NCBI GenBank assembly: GCA_016185345.1
Contig: JACPNS010000003.1
Span: 248,001 to 312,000, forward strand
Length of the DNA: 64,000 bases
Direction of reading: 5' to 3'
Source of the DNA: Solirubrobacterales bacterium
GTDB taxonomy: Bacteria > Actinomycetota > Thermoleophilia > Solirubrobacterales > JACPNS01
The notes beneath the pieces were generated by a model. It saw nothing but the letters and a program-made list of their open reading frames with translations, was not told the DNA's origin and ran no database searches. Of this stretch, positions 53,232 to 62,690 are shown in pieces; position 1 is the first letter of the stretch, and the number at the start of each line of letters is the position of its first letter. The position numbers and the translations under genes are program-made.

Positions 53232-55766
53232 TTAGTCGCGGGTCCGGGCTGCGGGCGCGCGGCCGCGGATCTGCCAGCGGCTCTTGATGTAGAGCCAAGG
53301 GCCGCGGAGCAGGCCGTCGCGCTGAATTTTGCGCAGCTCGCCGTGACCGGTCTCGAAGCTGTAGCTGTTGTCGCCGGCGAGGCGGCGCTGCAGCATGTGG
53401 GCGAGTTTGGCGATGATTGTCAGGCTGTGATGCGGGTCCAAGGCAGTCTTGAAGCCATACGCCATCGCGCCGGATCCATAGCCGAACATCTGCGCGCGCA
53501 GCGCCGGCTCGTCCGAGCGGTGGTGGTGCCAGACCAGCGCTCGCGGCTCATACGAAACCTGCCAATCGTTGGTCGTCAACATCCGCAAGAAGTAGTCGAG
53601 ATCCTCGCCTCCGCGAGTAGGCATCCCCGCGCCGAGCGCCTCGTCAAACGGTCCGATCTCGCTAACCGCTGCAGCGCTCATCGCAAAGTTGGCGCCTGTC
53701 CCGAGCATGCCTGAGGCGTACGGATACATCACGTGGTCCGCGCGGTTTTCCCCTAGGTCATACAGCCGCGCCGCAAAGTTGTCCGACCACTGCACCTGAT
53801 CGTCAAAATACTGTTGGAACTCGTTCTCCAAAGCCGTGCTGACCACGATGCCAGTGACGAGTCCGACCTTCGAGCCGTTGGCGAAACCCTCAAGCAGCCC
53901 GTTGATCCAGCCCGCATCGACTTCGACGTCGTCGTCCGTGAAGGCGATGATCTCGCCGTCGGCCTCCACGAGTCCACGGTTGCGTGCACGCCCCAGGCCG
54001 CCAATCGGCTCCAAGAAGTAGTGCACGCGTGGGTCGGCGCGTCGCTCCACGAGCGTGCGGGTTCCGTCATCGGACGGAGCATTGTCGATCACAATCAACT
54101 CGAAGTTCGGATAGTCAATGGCCAGGACGCTGTCCATCGCGCGCCCGAACTGCTCGGGGTGGTCGCGCGTGCAGATGATCACGCTGACCAAAGGCGTTGC
54201 GGCTGGGGCGGGGTGCAAGCCGGCCGCCTCGACTATCCCAGCGGACGTCAACATCTGACTGCCGAGCCCAAGCCGCTTCAGTTCGTCGCCGATCGCGTTG
54301 CCGAGCGAAGTGCCGACCGCAGCAGCTATCGCAGCCGGCCTCGCGCGACCCTCCGTCAAGGGTACGTCCGCGAACCCGATCGGAGTCCCGTCAAGCCGGA
54401 CCAGCGCGTGCGCCCGCCCGAACCGCGAGCCATCGGCCAGAGGCGGCGAATCAATCACCGCGAGTTTCTGCGAAAGCTCGATCTCGCACACCCAGGCCGG
54501 GGTGAAGGATTCGTCGTTCTGCGGCACCGGTGCAGCGGAGGAAACCCCGTCGTTCTCGCGGCGGCTGCGCAGATAAGCGAGCGGGCCGGAGACCATGCCA
54601 GAGAGCTCGCGCAGCGTGTAACTGAGCGGAAATTCCTTGCCCTTGCGCTGGTTCTTGGCCGAACCGGGGGAAAGCGCGATCATCAGACCGGCTGGGATCG
54701 CGCGCATCAGGCGGCGGCGGTGATTGCCGAAGAAGAGCTGCTTTGCGGTGACCGCTGTCGTGCCGACGCCGTAGTTGTAAACCATCGAGCGCAACTGCGC
54801 TGGCGTGTCAGGGTGCTCGTGGAGCACGGCAGATGCGGGCTCGTAGACCAGTTCATAGCCCTCGAGCATCAGGCGGATGAAGAGATCCGTGTCCTCTCCG
54901 CCGCGTGCTGCAGTGCCGGTGCCGAGTGTCTCGTCAAATCCGCCGAGCTCGTCGAACGCCTTCTTCGTGATCGCGATGTTCGCTCCGCTTCCAAACTGGC
55001 CGGCCGCAAACGGGAAGGTGCGGTCGTCCTCGTTCTCATCCAACCTGAAGCGCGTGCGCTCAAAGCCCTTGGAGAATCCGGCGAAGCGCTCTATCCGTGC
55101 CTGGCTCTCGGTCTCGAGCTTGAGCGGGAGGATCAGTCCGGTCACACAGCTGGCAGCGGGATAGTCGAAGAAGGCCGATGCAGTCGCGGATAGCATGCCG
55201 TGCATCGCGACGACGTCGTCGTCGGTGAACAGAAGGATTTCGCCGGTCGCCTCGGCCGCGCCGCGGTTTCGGGCCGCAGAGAGACCGGCCTTGGCCTGAT
55301 CGACGAGCTTCACGCGCGGGTCGCTCGCGGATGCGCTGCTGGGATCCAGAACGACTGGCCCGTTGGCCGGGCGATTGTTGACGACGATGACCTCGGCGTT
55401 CTCATAACCGCCCGCGAGGATCGAATCGATCGCACGTGCGACGCGGCGGCCCCCGTCGGTCACTCCGACTACGACTGAGATTCGAGGTTGATCGGCGATC
55501 GGCGGCGCGAACGTTGGCTCCGGCTCGACGCAGTTCGACTCCAACTGTTCGACGATCGACTCGGCGCTCACGATGCCTTTTGAGTCAACCGGCAGAGCGA
55601 AGGTGCCGCAGACGCGCCCGTCGTGCGTCGCGACAACGAAGACGCCCGTGTACGCGCGGCCGTCCTCGCTTTTTCCGGGCGTGACGTCCTCGGTCGGTGG
55701 CGAGAGCTTGTCGAGCATCATCACCGCAATCGGCGCGTCGAGCAGGTGAGCGGTGGTGGTCGTCAA
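53232..55766 (-). CDS. double GT2-family glycosyltransferase with repeated N-terminal module
   Basis: An 844-residue protein made of two similar halves. Each half has a small beta module (36-75 GRAYTGVFVVATHDGRVCG; 449-488 GRAHALVRLDGTPIGFADVP) followed by a GT-A domain. GT2-A spans about 95-340 with FTDDDV (181-185), GT2-B about 525-770 with FTDDDV (610-614); both have AxARNRG, GSGANxAx/GTGANFAM and RGGEDxD motifs. All metal sites look intact, so the enzyme may add two sugars in turn. Each half ends in a short basic, probably membrane-touching segment. Paired GT domains occur in chondroitin or galactan synthases, but no specific family is claimed. Confidence 0.9.
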   Translation of the reverse strand: MTTTTAHLLDAPIAVMMLDKLSPPTEDVTPGKSEDGRAYTGVFVVATHDGRVCGTFALPVDSKGIVSAESIVEQLESNCVEPEPTFAPPIADQPRISVVVGVTDGGRRVARAIDSILAGGYENAEVIVVNNRPANGPVVLDPSSASASDPRVKLVDQAKAGLSAARNRGAAEATGEILLFTDDDVVAMHGMLSATASAFFDYPAASCVTGLILPLKLETESQARIERFAGFSKGFERTRFRLDENEDDRTFPFAAGQFGSGANIAITKKAFDELGGFDETLGTGTAARGGEDTDLFIRLMLEGYELVYEPASAVLHEHPDTPAQLRSMVYNYGVGTTAVTAKQLFFGNHRRRLMRAIPAGLMIALSPGSAKNQRKGKEFPLSYTLRELSGMVSGPLAYLRSRRENDGVSSAAPVPQNDESFTPAWVCEIELSQKLAVIDSPPLADGSRFGRAHALVRLDGTPIGFADVPLTEGRARPAAIAAAVGTSLGNAIGDELKRLGLGSQMLTSAGIVEAAGLHPAPAATPLVSVIICTRDHPEQFGRAMDSVLAIDYPNFELIVIDNAPSDDGTRTLVERRADPRVHYFLEPIGGLGRARNRGLVEADGEIIAFTDDDVEVDAGWINGLLEGFANGSKVGLVTGIVVSTALENEFQQYFDDQVQWSDNFAARLYDLGENRADHVMYPYASGMLGTGANFAMSAAAVSEIGPFDEALGAGMPTRGGEDLDYFLRMLTTNDWQVSYEPRALVWHHHRSDEPALRAQMFGYGSGAMAYGFKTALDPHHSLTIIAKLAHMLQRRLAGDNSYSFETGHGELRKIQRDGLLRGPWLYIKSRWQIRGRAPAARTRD

Positions 55767-55901
55767 TGAGGATTTCAGTGTGGGGAGCGCCGAGTGAGTC
55801 GGCGCGATCGCTTCCGAGCGTATTCGAGGTTGCGGAAGCGCGCAAGTACCGCAAAGCAGTTCGCACGAGGTTGATTGCGTCTTGAACTAGTTTTAGGTGG
55901 G

Positions 55902-57083
55902 ATGGCCGAGGAGCCGCAACAAGTACGCGAGCTCACTGTGCTCGTGGTCGAGCAGGGTGAGGGATTGTGGGGCGCGCAGCGTTATCTGCTGCGACTTGCG
56001 CCGCTGCTCGCGGTGCTCGGGATTACGCAGATCCTCGCCGCGCCCGAGGACAGCGCGACGGGCGAGGCGTGGGAGGAGTTGGGTCTGCCCCGCGAGACGC
56101 TGACGGCTCCGCGCGCGCGCGGCGTGCGCGATAAATCCGGCCGGCTTGCGCCGGTGCTGGCAGCCCGCGAGGTATGGCAGATTTTGGCCACCGCGGTTCG
56201 CACCGCGCGCCTGGCCCGCCGCGTCGACGCAGACGTGATCCACGCCAACAGTCACTGGTCCCACCTTGAGTGCGCGCTCGCCGGCAAACTCGCAGGCGTG
56301 CCGGTCGAGCTGCATCTGCATGAAGAGAGTGAGCCGGATCTGTTGGGCAAGGCGCGCGGATTGGCGGTGAAGATGTCGGCAGCCTCGATTGCGGTGAGCA
56401 ACGACGTGCGCGATTCCTTACCCGCGAGCGCGCGGTCGTCGGTCACGGTGATCGCAAACGGGGTGGATCCGGCAGAGATCGAACCGGGCGCTGCCGATCC
56501 GCTGGTGCGGGCGCAGATGACGGACGATCCTTCGGCGCCGCTGGTGCTGTCAGCATCGCGTCTTGATCCCCGCAAGGGCGTGCAGTTTGTGATTGAGGCG
56601 GTGGCCGGGCTGAACGGGGAACTGTCTGGCACGCGGTTGGCGATCGCCGGCTCTGGCAGCCTCGATCCGGCCTTCGCAGCGCAGCTCGAGAAGCAGGCCG
56701 AGCGAGCGGCACCGGGGCGGGTTCGATTCTTGGGCCATCGCAGCGACATCGGAGACTTGTTTCGCGCCGCGGACGTGATGGCCATGGCGAGCAGCCTCGA
56801 GGGGATGCCGCTTGGCGTACTTGAGGCGCAGTCGGCCGGTTTGCCGGTAGTGGCTTGGCCCGCGGCGGGGATCGCCGAGATAATTGATCACGGGGTGAAT
56901 GGACTTATTGCGGATGAGGGCAGCGTGGAAGATCTGCGCGCGAAGATCGCGGCGGTGCTGGGGGATGATGAGCTACACGACCGGATCGCTGCCGCCGGCC
57001 GCTCAAATGTGATCGCCAATCACTCCTTGTCCAAACAAGCCGCCGAACAAGCCGTTCTGCTCCGCGCCATCGTCCCCGCCTAG
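55902..57083 (+). CDS. GT4-family glycosyltransferase
   Basis: A 393-residue GT-B enzyme with retaining GT4 features: N-terminal domain with EQGEGLWGAQRYLLRL, donor-binding C-terminal domain starting VIANGVDP and LSASRLDPRKGVQFVIEAVA, and the E-x7-E-like region SSLEGMPLGVLEAQSAGLPV. It would add a sugar from a nucleotide donor to the growing glycan. The ATG at 55902 is preferred to a TTG nine codons upstream. The 135-base gap back to the divergent double GT2 gene contains no gene. Confidence 0.9.
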   Translation: MAEEPQQVRELTVLVVEQGEGLWGAQRYLLRLAPLLAVLGITQILAAPEDSATGEAWEELGLPRETLTAPRARGVRDKSGRLAPVLAAREVWQILATAVRTARLARRVDADVIHANSHWSHLECALAGKLAGVPVELHLHEESEPDLLGKARGLAVKMSAASIAVSNDVRDSLPASARSSVTVIANGVDPAEIEPGAADPLVRAQMTDDPSAPLVLSASRLDPRKGVQFVIEAVAGLNGELSGTRLAIAGSGSLDPAFAAQLEKQAERAAPGRVRFLGHRSDIGDLFRAADVMAMASSLEGMPLGVLEAQSAGLPVVAWPAAGIAEIIDHGVNGLIADEGSVEDLRAKIAAVLGDDELHDRIAAAGRSNVIANHSLSKQAAEQAVLLRAIVPA

Positions 57084-57137
57084 CGCGGCCCCGCATACCC
57101 CGCTCCAAAGCGGTCGCAGGAACCTTCCGTCCGCACA

Positions 57138-57151
57138 CGAACATATGTTCT
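57138..57151 (+). promoter_or_regulatory. LexA (SOS) box upstream of radA
   Basis: CGAACATATGTTCT matches the Gram-positive/actinobacterial LexA consensus CGAAC-N4-GTTCG/C at all but the last base, with a perfect GAAC/GTTC core. It ends six bases before the radA ATG, where bound LexA would block transcription or initiation. Confidence 0.75.
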
Positions 57152-57157
57152 GTTCGT

Positions 57158-58603
57158 ATGGCGACCGGCACGAAAAGACCAGCGATGATCTTCGTCTGCA
57201 GCGAGTGCGGCACGGTGGAGCGCAAGTGGCATGGGCAGTGCCCCGGCTGCTCGTCCTGGAACAGCATGATCGAAGAGCTGGAGTCCGCGCCGGCCACGGG
57301 CAAAGGCGCGCGCCGCGGCATCGGGGGCCTTGCGCCCGCGGCGAAGGGCGCCGCCCCGCCGCCGGTCGCGCGCGAAACCGGCACGGTCGCCGAGCCAGTG
57401 ATCCTCAGCGAAGTCCGCGCCGCGCGCATCAAGCGCATCGCCACCGGCATCGGCGAGTTCGACCGCGTCCTCGGCGGCACTGAGCAGGCAGGAATGGGGA
57501 TCGTCCCGGGATCGCTCGTGTTGCTCGGGGGATCACCCGGCATCGGCAAATCCACGCTCGTCGGCGCAGCGCTTGGCAATCTCGTCGAGCAGAACTACGA
57601 TGTCCTCTACATCTCCGGCGAGGAGTCGCCAGAACAGATCAGCATGCGCCATCAGCGCCTCGGCGCCAGCGCGATGAAGGTGCCTGTCGTCGCCGAGACC
57701 GATCTCGACAGCGTGATCGCCACGATCGAGGCGCAGCCCAGACAGCCCGATGTTTGCGTGGTCGACTCGGTGCAGACTATGTACTGCGCAGACCTCTCCG
57801 GCGCGCCCGGCAGCGTCGGCCAGGTCCGAGAGGTCACCGGGCGCTTGATGCAGCTTGCAAAGAGCCGCGGAATCGCGATGCTGCTGGTCGGCCACGTCAC
57901 AAAAGAGGGCTCGCTCGCCGGCCCGCGCGTGCTTGAGCACCTCGTTGACTGCGTGCTGCAATTCGAGGGCGAACGCGAGCGCAGCTTCCGCACCCTGCGC
58001 GCGGCCAAAAACCGTTTCGGTTCCACCAACGAGGTCGGCGTCTTCGAAATGGAAGGCAACGGTTTGATCGAAATAGAAGACGCCTCGGCCCGCTTTGTCG
58101 GCGACGCCACCGGATATCCCGGCTCAGTAGTCCTCGCAGCGATGGAGGGCACCCGCCCGATGCTCGTAGAAATCCAGGCGCTCGTCGCGCGCACGGATGT
58201 GGTGCCGGCCAGACGCGTCGCCAATGGCATCGATCGCAACCGCCTCGCGCTCGTACTCGCCGTTCTCGCCCGTCACGCCGGCCTCTCGCTCGGTAACCAC
58301 GACATCTTCGTCAACGTCGTCGGGGGGGTGCGAGTGGACGAGCCAGCAGCAGACCTCGCGATCGCGCTCGCGGTGGCTTCTGCAGCGAAGGGAGTCGCGC
58401 TCACCGATGACGGCGTCCCGCTCACATGTTTCGGAGAGATCGGCCTCACCGGCGAGCTACGTCCAGTGCCGCAGGCGGATCGCCGCGTCGCAGAGGCCGT
58501 CAAGTTCGGCCTCACGCACACGTCGATCCCCGCGGCAAAGAGCGATCACGCCGGCGTGCACAGTGTCAAGGAGGCGCTGGCTCGGGCCTTCGATTACAGC
58601 TAG
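57158..58603 (+). CDS. radA: DNA repair protein RadA/Sms
   Basis: RecA-like helicase that drives branch migration in recombinational repair. In 481 residues: a zinc finger (CSECGTVERKWHGQCPGC), a RecA-like ATPase with Walker A GGSPGIGKST, the RadA-specific KNRFGSTNEVGVFEM, and a C-terminal Lon-protease-like domain (VNVVGGVRVDEPAADLAIAL). The catalytic Lon serine is not expected to act. A LexA box overlaps the region just upstream. It is an island of DNA repair within the glycan locus. Confidence 0.96.
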   Translation: MATGTKRPAMIFVCSECGTVERKWHGQCPGCSSWNSMIEELESAPATGKGARRGIGGLAPAAKGAAPPPVARETGTVAEPVILSEVRAARIKRIATGIGEFDRVLGGTEQAGMGIVPGSLVLLGGSPGIGKSTLVGAALGNLVEQNYDVLYISGEESPEQISMRHQRLGASAMKVPVVAETDLDSVIATIEAQPRQPDVCVVDSVQTMYCADLSGAPGSVGQVREVTGRLMQLAKSRGIAMLLVGHVTKEGSLAGPRVLEHLVDCVLQFEGERERSFRTLRAAKNRFGSTNEVGVFEMEGNGLIEIEDASARFVGDATGYPGSVVLAAMEGTRPMLVEIQALVARTDVVPARRVANGIDRNRLALVLAVLARHAGLSLGNHDIFVNVVGGVRVDEPAADLAIALAVASAAKGVALTDDGVPLTCFGEIGLTGELRPVPQADRRVAEAVKFGLTHTSIPAAKSDHAGVHSVKEALARAFDYS

Positions 58604-58640
58604 CTCGCTGTCGCGGGCCGCGCACGCCGAGCGACAAGAG

Positions 58641-58757
58641 ATGAATCGAGTCACTCCTGCCGACGGAACCGACCTACGCGATGCATCAGCGGCAGTCGGC
58701 GAAATGGCAATAGCCGAGGCTGTGATCGAATCGATCAGTAAGAACTACGAGCGCTGA
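58641..58757 (+). CDS. small ORF of 38 residues, uncertain
   Basis: Starts MNRVTPADGTDLRDASAAVG and ends IAEAVIESISKNYER. The tail is reminiscent of the end of Gfo/Idh/MocA oxidoreductases or other sugar enzymes, where a final helix with an AEA(A/V)xES pattern is common, so it could be a remnant rather than a working gene. A weak AAGAG precedes the ATG. It overlaps the convergent kinase gene by 13 bases. Low confidence. Confidence 0.3.
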   Translation: MNRVTPADGTDLRDASAAVGEMAIAEAVIESISKNYER

Positions 58758-60343
58758 GCAGTAGCGCCGGCCTGCATCGGAATGCCTTCGGGCTCATACC
58801 CATAGCCGTACCCGTAGCCATATCCATAGCCCTTCTCAGCCCCTCCGCCGCCGACCACGACCACACCGAGGGCGCGGGCCTGAGAGGCGGACAGCAGCCT
58901 ACGGACCTCCTTGGCCATCCCCGAGCGCAGCACGCCGCGACGGCCGATCACAACGATCCCGTCAACGCGCTTGGCCAGCGTCATCGGGTCGCCGACGCGC
59001 AGCATCGGCGAGGTATCGATCAATACGAGGTCAAAGCTTTCCTTCACGGTGTCAATGATCGAGGCCAACGCTTGGGTGCTCACAAACTCGCCCGGGTCGG
59101 GCGGGATCGCTCCGCAGGGGAGCAGCCAGAGCCCGCCCTCGGGGTTGCTGCCGCTGGTTGCACCTGTGGTGTCTCCGAGGCGCAGGCGGATCAGGGCCTG
59201 CTGCAAGGTGGCGCTGCCGACGGCGATGTTTGTGATTCCGGGTCGGGGGAGCAGGTCGAACGTGCGCTCGAGTGAGGGACGCCGCAGGTCGAGGTCGATG
59301 AGGCAGACGTTTTTGCCCGATCGGGCGCAGGCCACGGCGAGGTTCGCAACGGTCGTGGACTTGCCCTCATTCTCGACCGCGCTGGTGAACAGCAGCACGC
59401 GCGAGTCCGCGCCGAGCGATGCGAACTCGAGGTTGCTGCGCAGCAGGCGATATGCCTCGGTGTCGGGCGAGTTGGGGTCTGAGAGCATCAGCGGGAGCGT
59501 GGTGTCGCGGCGCTTCTTCTCGAGCGGGACGCGCACGAGCAGGGGGGAGCCGACGGCGTCTGCGATGTCTTCTGCGGTGCGCAGTCGGGTGTCGAGGGCA
59601 TCGACGGCGAACGCGACTCCGATGCCAAGCATTATCCCGAGCAGCAATCCGAGCACGGTGTTTCGCACTGGGGTCGGCTTGACCTGTTCGGCCTGGATCT
59701 CGGTGCGCACTATGAAGGAGTTGGACGTCTGCAGCGCCTGAAGCGTGCGCAGTTGCTCGCGTTTGTCGATCAGGGTCTCGCGCAGCGTCGCAGCGTCGGG
59801 GTCGGTCGCGCTGCCGGCCCGCAGCTGCCTTGAGACCTCAGAAAGCGCGCGGGCGATCGAGGCGGTGTCAATCTGGGTCCGAAAAATCGTGTACTGCTCG
59901 GCGTACTCGTTGACGAGCTGCTTGGAGCGGAGTTGGTCCTCGTCGGTGATCTTGAAGACGAGGATGTCGCTGTTCTGGGAGCTTGAGATCTCGGTCTGCT
60001 CAAGCAGCTGGGTCGGCGTGATGTCGGTGATCTTCAGAGCATTCAGCGTGTTGCGCGCGACGATTGGAGTGGCGGCCAGCTCGGCCTGAGTCTGGGCGAC
60101 CCGGTCGGCATCGTTTGCCTGGATCGACTGATCCTGGGTGTTCGTGAGGCTATTGCCGATGTTCTTCTGGCTGAGCAGAACGTCTGCCTGGCCCTGATAG
60201 GCAGGCGCTTGGAACATCGAGAACGCGAGAGCCGCGCCGGGTACGAGAAACGCACAGAGGATTACCAGGCCGCGGCGACGACGGACCACTGCGAGGGCAT
60301 CACGCAGCGAGGTTCCGCTCTGTTGTTGATCGTTTGGATTCAA
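58745..60343 (-). CDS. chain-length determinant/BY-type tyrosine autokinase
   Basis: Regulates polysaccharide polymerisation. In 532 residues from a TTG at 60343: membrane helix 1 (25-42), a Wzz-type external domain, helix 2 (228-247), and a BY-kinase domain with Walker A (SAVENEGKST, 321-330), Walker A' (CLIDLDLRRPS, 347-357) and Walker B (LVLIDTSP, 439-446). The C-terminal Tyr cluster is a strict repeat, six Tyr at 506-516 (GYGYGYGYGYGY), the autophosphorylation tail. No ATG gives the right length, so TTG is chosen; upstream frame is unlike Wzz. A divergent PHP-family phosphatase lies at 60451. Confidence 0.88.
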   Translation of the reverse strand: MNPNDQQQSGTSLRDALAVVRRRRGLVILCAFLVPGAALAFSMFQAPAYQGQADVLLSQKNIGNSLTNTQDQSIQANDADRVAQTQAELAATPIVARNTLNALKITDITPTQLLEQTEISSSQNSDILVFKITDEDQLRSKQLVNEYAEQYTIFRTQIDTASIARALSEVSRQLRAGSATDPDAATLRETLIDKREQLRTLQALQTSNSFIVRTEIQAEQVKPTPVRNTVLGLLLGIMLGIGVAFAVDALDTRLRTAEDIADAVGSPLLVRVPLEKKRRDTTLPLMLSDPNSPDTEAYRLLRSNLEFASLGADSRVLLFTSAVENEGKSTTVANLAVACARSGKNVCLIDLDLRRPSLERTFDLLPRPGITNIAVGSATLQQALIRLRLGDTTGATSGSNPEGGLWLLPCGAIPPDPGEFVSTQALASIIDTVKESFDLVLIDTSPMLRVGDPMTLAKRVDGIVVIGRRGVLRSGMAKEVRRLLSASQARALGVVVVGGGGAEKGYGYGYGYGYGYEPEGIPMQAGATAQRS

Positions 60344-60450
60344 GGGTCTAAAACTAGTCCCGCCGGGAGCGGCTGGCCGCTTTCCCCAAGTATTGTCGTT
60401 TGTCGCCCTGCATTGACTGCGAGACGAGCCCTTGCACCGCGAATTACAGC

Positions 60451-61227
60451 GTGATTGATCTTCATATCCATCTTCTGCCCGGGATCGATGACGGTCCGGC
60501 CGACGTCGCGGGCACCGTCGAACTCGCCCGCGCATGTGTCGCCGACGGGGTGCAGGCGGTCGCCGCAACGCCGCACGTGAGCGCGAAATACCAGACGACT
60601 CCCGCGCGGATGCGGCAGGGCGTGGAGGAAGCGCGCATTGCGATCAAGGCGGCTGGCGTGCCATTGAAGGTCTACGCCGGGGCAGAGGTTGCGATTGATC
60701 AGATGGCGCGGCTGAGCAATGAGGACCTGCGCGGCCTCACCCTTGGCCCGACTGAAGGATTCATCCTGCTCGAGACTCCGTATGCGGCCTGGCCGATGGA
60801 GCTCGAGACTCAGGTCGGAAGGCTCGCGATGCTTGGCATCCGCGGAATCCTCGCCCACCCCGAGCGCAGCGCGGGTGTTCAGGGACCTGGTGGGATCGAG
60901 AAGCTCGAGCGAGCCGTCAGCCGCGGTCTTTACACCCAGGTTACGGCAGGTTCGCTCGTCGGACGATTCGGTCGCACCGCCAGGAACACCGCCAACGAGC
61001 TGCTCCAGCGTGAACTGGTCCACGTGATTTCGAGCGACTCGCACAACGTCGATCGTCGACCGCCGCGAATGGCCGAGGCAGCAGCGGATGTTGGTGATCC
61101 GGAGCTTGCGAAATGGCTCACGACCGACGCTCCGCTCGCGATCGTGCGTGGAGAACGACTGCCGCCGAGGCCGACGCCCCGCGATCGCCCGAGCGGCGGC
61201 CTGTTTGGCCGCGGTCGGCGCGGTTGA
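60451..61227 (+). CDS. PHP-family protein-tyrosine phosphatase (CpsB/YwqE-like)
   Basis: A 258-residue metal-dependent phosphatase that would dephosphorylate the tyrosine kinase encoded next to it. The metal ligands lie in IDLHIHLLPGIDDGP, ATPHVSAKYQTT, LAHPERS and SSDSHNVDRRPP. It starts at GTG 60451, because family similarity begins at its second residue. The kinase gene is divergent, with 107 bases between the starts. Its stop abuts that of the convergent glycoside hydrolase gene. Confidence 0.9.
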   Translation: MIDLHIHLLPGIDDGPADVAGTVELARACVADGVQAVAATPHVSAKYQTTPARMRQGVEEARIAIKAAGVPLKVYAGAEVAIDQMARLSNEDLRGLTLGPTEGFILLETPYAAWPMELETQVGRLAMLGIRGILAHPERSAGVQGPGGIEKLERAVSRGLYTQVTAGSLVGRFGRTARNTANELLQRELVHVISSDSHNVDRRPPRMAEAAADVGDPELAKWLTTDAPLAIVRGERLPPRPTPRDRPSGGLFGRGRRG

Positions 61228-62685
61228 CTACTTGAAGTACTCGCGCGAGCCGAGCGGGGGGCTGCGTTCGCCGTCCTGTTCGGCCACGTACTGTCCGGCA
61301 CGCCTGCTGTCGACCGTCAGGTGCCGCTTGAAGACTCCGTTGGAAGCCGCTTTTATCGTGGCGACGCGCCTGTACGCGCCGTCGCGCAACACCTTGATCG
61401 TCACGTCCTTGGTGCTGCCGGCCGGTGCCTTGCCCCATACGAGCAGCCCGCGTCCCTGCTGACGAACGAAGAAGGGAAAGCGCAGTACGTAATAGGTCGG
61501 CTTGGCTCGTCCGGCCGAGTCGAAAAGTCCACCGCCTCTGATCATCGCTTCGGAGTTGTCGGACAGTGCGAGCCAGGTCACCTGCGACACACCGGCGCGC
61601 CAGAACATGTAGAGGGCGATCGCAGTACGACGCGCAGCCACGGTTGGAGGATCACCGATCGAGCTGTTCGCCGGCGTCGTGAACCACGCGAACTCAGTCA
61701 CCCAGAGCCGTTTGCTCCCGGGGCTGATGCTCTTTTCGTTCTGGGCAGCCTGGAGTATCTGCGCAAGATCCTCGACATCGGCGACGAACATGTTTCCGGC
61801 GATTCGCGCCCGTTGGGTCGGTCTTGCATCCAACGAATACGGATGAAGACCGAGCACGTCGAATCTGGCCCGCTCGGTGCAGCTCGGGTCCCTCTCGAAC
61901 CAGCCGTTGGCCGGCGTCACGCACAGGAGCTGCTCGGCGAACTTTTTGGGAAAAGCTGCGGGCTGGGATGACTTGACCGGCGCAAGCCCGGCCGTCACGA
62001 TCGTCGCGCCAGGTTGCACAGCCTTCACGGAGTCGCGCATCGAATTGAGCAGGCCGCGATAGAGCTCTGCGGATGTCGGCGCAAGGAACAGCGGAAGGTT
62101 TGGCTCGTTCCACGCCTGCCAGATCGAGACTCTGGGGAGGTTGCCAGCAGTGGTCGCGTCGGAGTACCCGCCCGAGTAGCGGACCGCCGCGGCGCGCGCG
62201 AAATCGCCGAAGGCCGCGGCGCTCGGCTTCCAGGCGCCGCTGCCGGCTTTGGCGCTATCCGGCGCCATCCCATCTTGCGCCCAGCGCGGTGCTTTGAAGA
62301 GCATCAGGTAAGGCGCGAATCCTGCGTCGACCGCCCGACGCACCTGGGCGTCGGTACCGGCCCAGTTGTAGTTCGGATCGGCCGGGTTGCGGGCGTCGAA
62401 GTCGGACGGCTTCGTGGCGCCCGACGGCGCGATCGCATTCCAGGCGGCCGCAATCCGGACGTAGCTGGCGCGCAACGTCGTCGCTCGCGCCAGCGCGGTT
62501 GCTGCCGATGATCCGTTCGCCAACCCTGAGTCATCGATCCCAGTACTGAAGCTCGGCAGCGCCGACCGCGTCTGCTTCATCTTCCCGGTCGCGGCAGATC
62601 CGGTGAAGCCGACGCAGAGCCCAGCGATCAATGCGGTCATGACGAGCGCGGCGGCAACGCCTGCGCTGCGACCCCGGCCGGACAT
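61228..62685 (-). CDS. secreted glycoside hydrolase-like protein (clan GH-A type)
   Basis: A 485-residue exported protein. Signal/anchor helix 10-28 (AAALVMTALIAGLCVGFTGS) is followed by a TIM barrel with the acid/base motif WQAWNEPNLP (Glu194) and nucleophile motif LWVTEFAWFT (Glu331). Both glutamates are present, so hydrolytic or transglycosylating activity is expected; substrate unknown, perhaps the glycan of this locus. A C-terminal beta domain (about 400-485) is basic. The ATG at 62685 lies five bases after the sugar transferase stop, so the two are co-transcribed. Confidence 0.85.
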   Translation of the reverse strand: MSGRGRSAGVAAALVMTALIAGLCVGFTGSAATGKMKQTRSALPSFSTGIDDSGLANGSSAATALARATTLRASYVRIAAAWNAIAPSGATKPSDFDARNPADPNYNWAGTDAQVRRAVDAGFAPYLMLFKAPRWAQDGMAPDSAKAGSGAWKPSAAAFGDFARAAAVRYSGGYSDATTAGNLPRVSIWQAWNEPNLPLFLAPTSAELYRGLLNSMRDSVKAVQPGATIVTAGLAPVKSSQPAAFPKKFAEQLLCVTPANGWFERDPSCTERARFDVLGLHPYSLDARPTQRARIAGNMFVADVEDLAQILQAAQNEKSISPGSKRLWVTEFAWFTTPANSSIGDPPTVAARRTAIALYMFWRAGVSQVTWLALSDNSEAMIRGGGLFDSAGRAKPTYYVLRFPFFVRQQGRGLLVWGKAPAGSTKDVTIKVLRDGAYRRVATIKAASNGVFKRHLTVDSRRAGQYVAEQDGERSPPLGSREYFK

Positions 62686-62690
62686 GGCGT

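Noticed and set aside
53814-55193. Plus-strand frame of 459 codons opposite the double GT2
   Set aside because: Both GT2 domains are clear on the minus strand; this frame is Arg/Glu/Ala-rich shadow.
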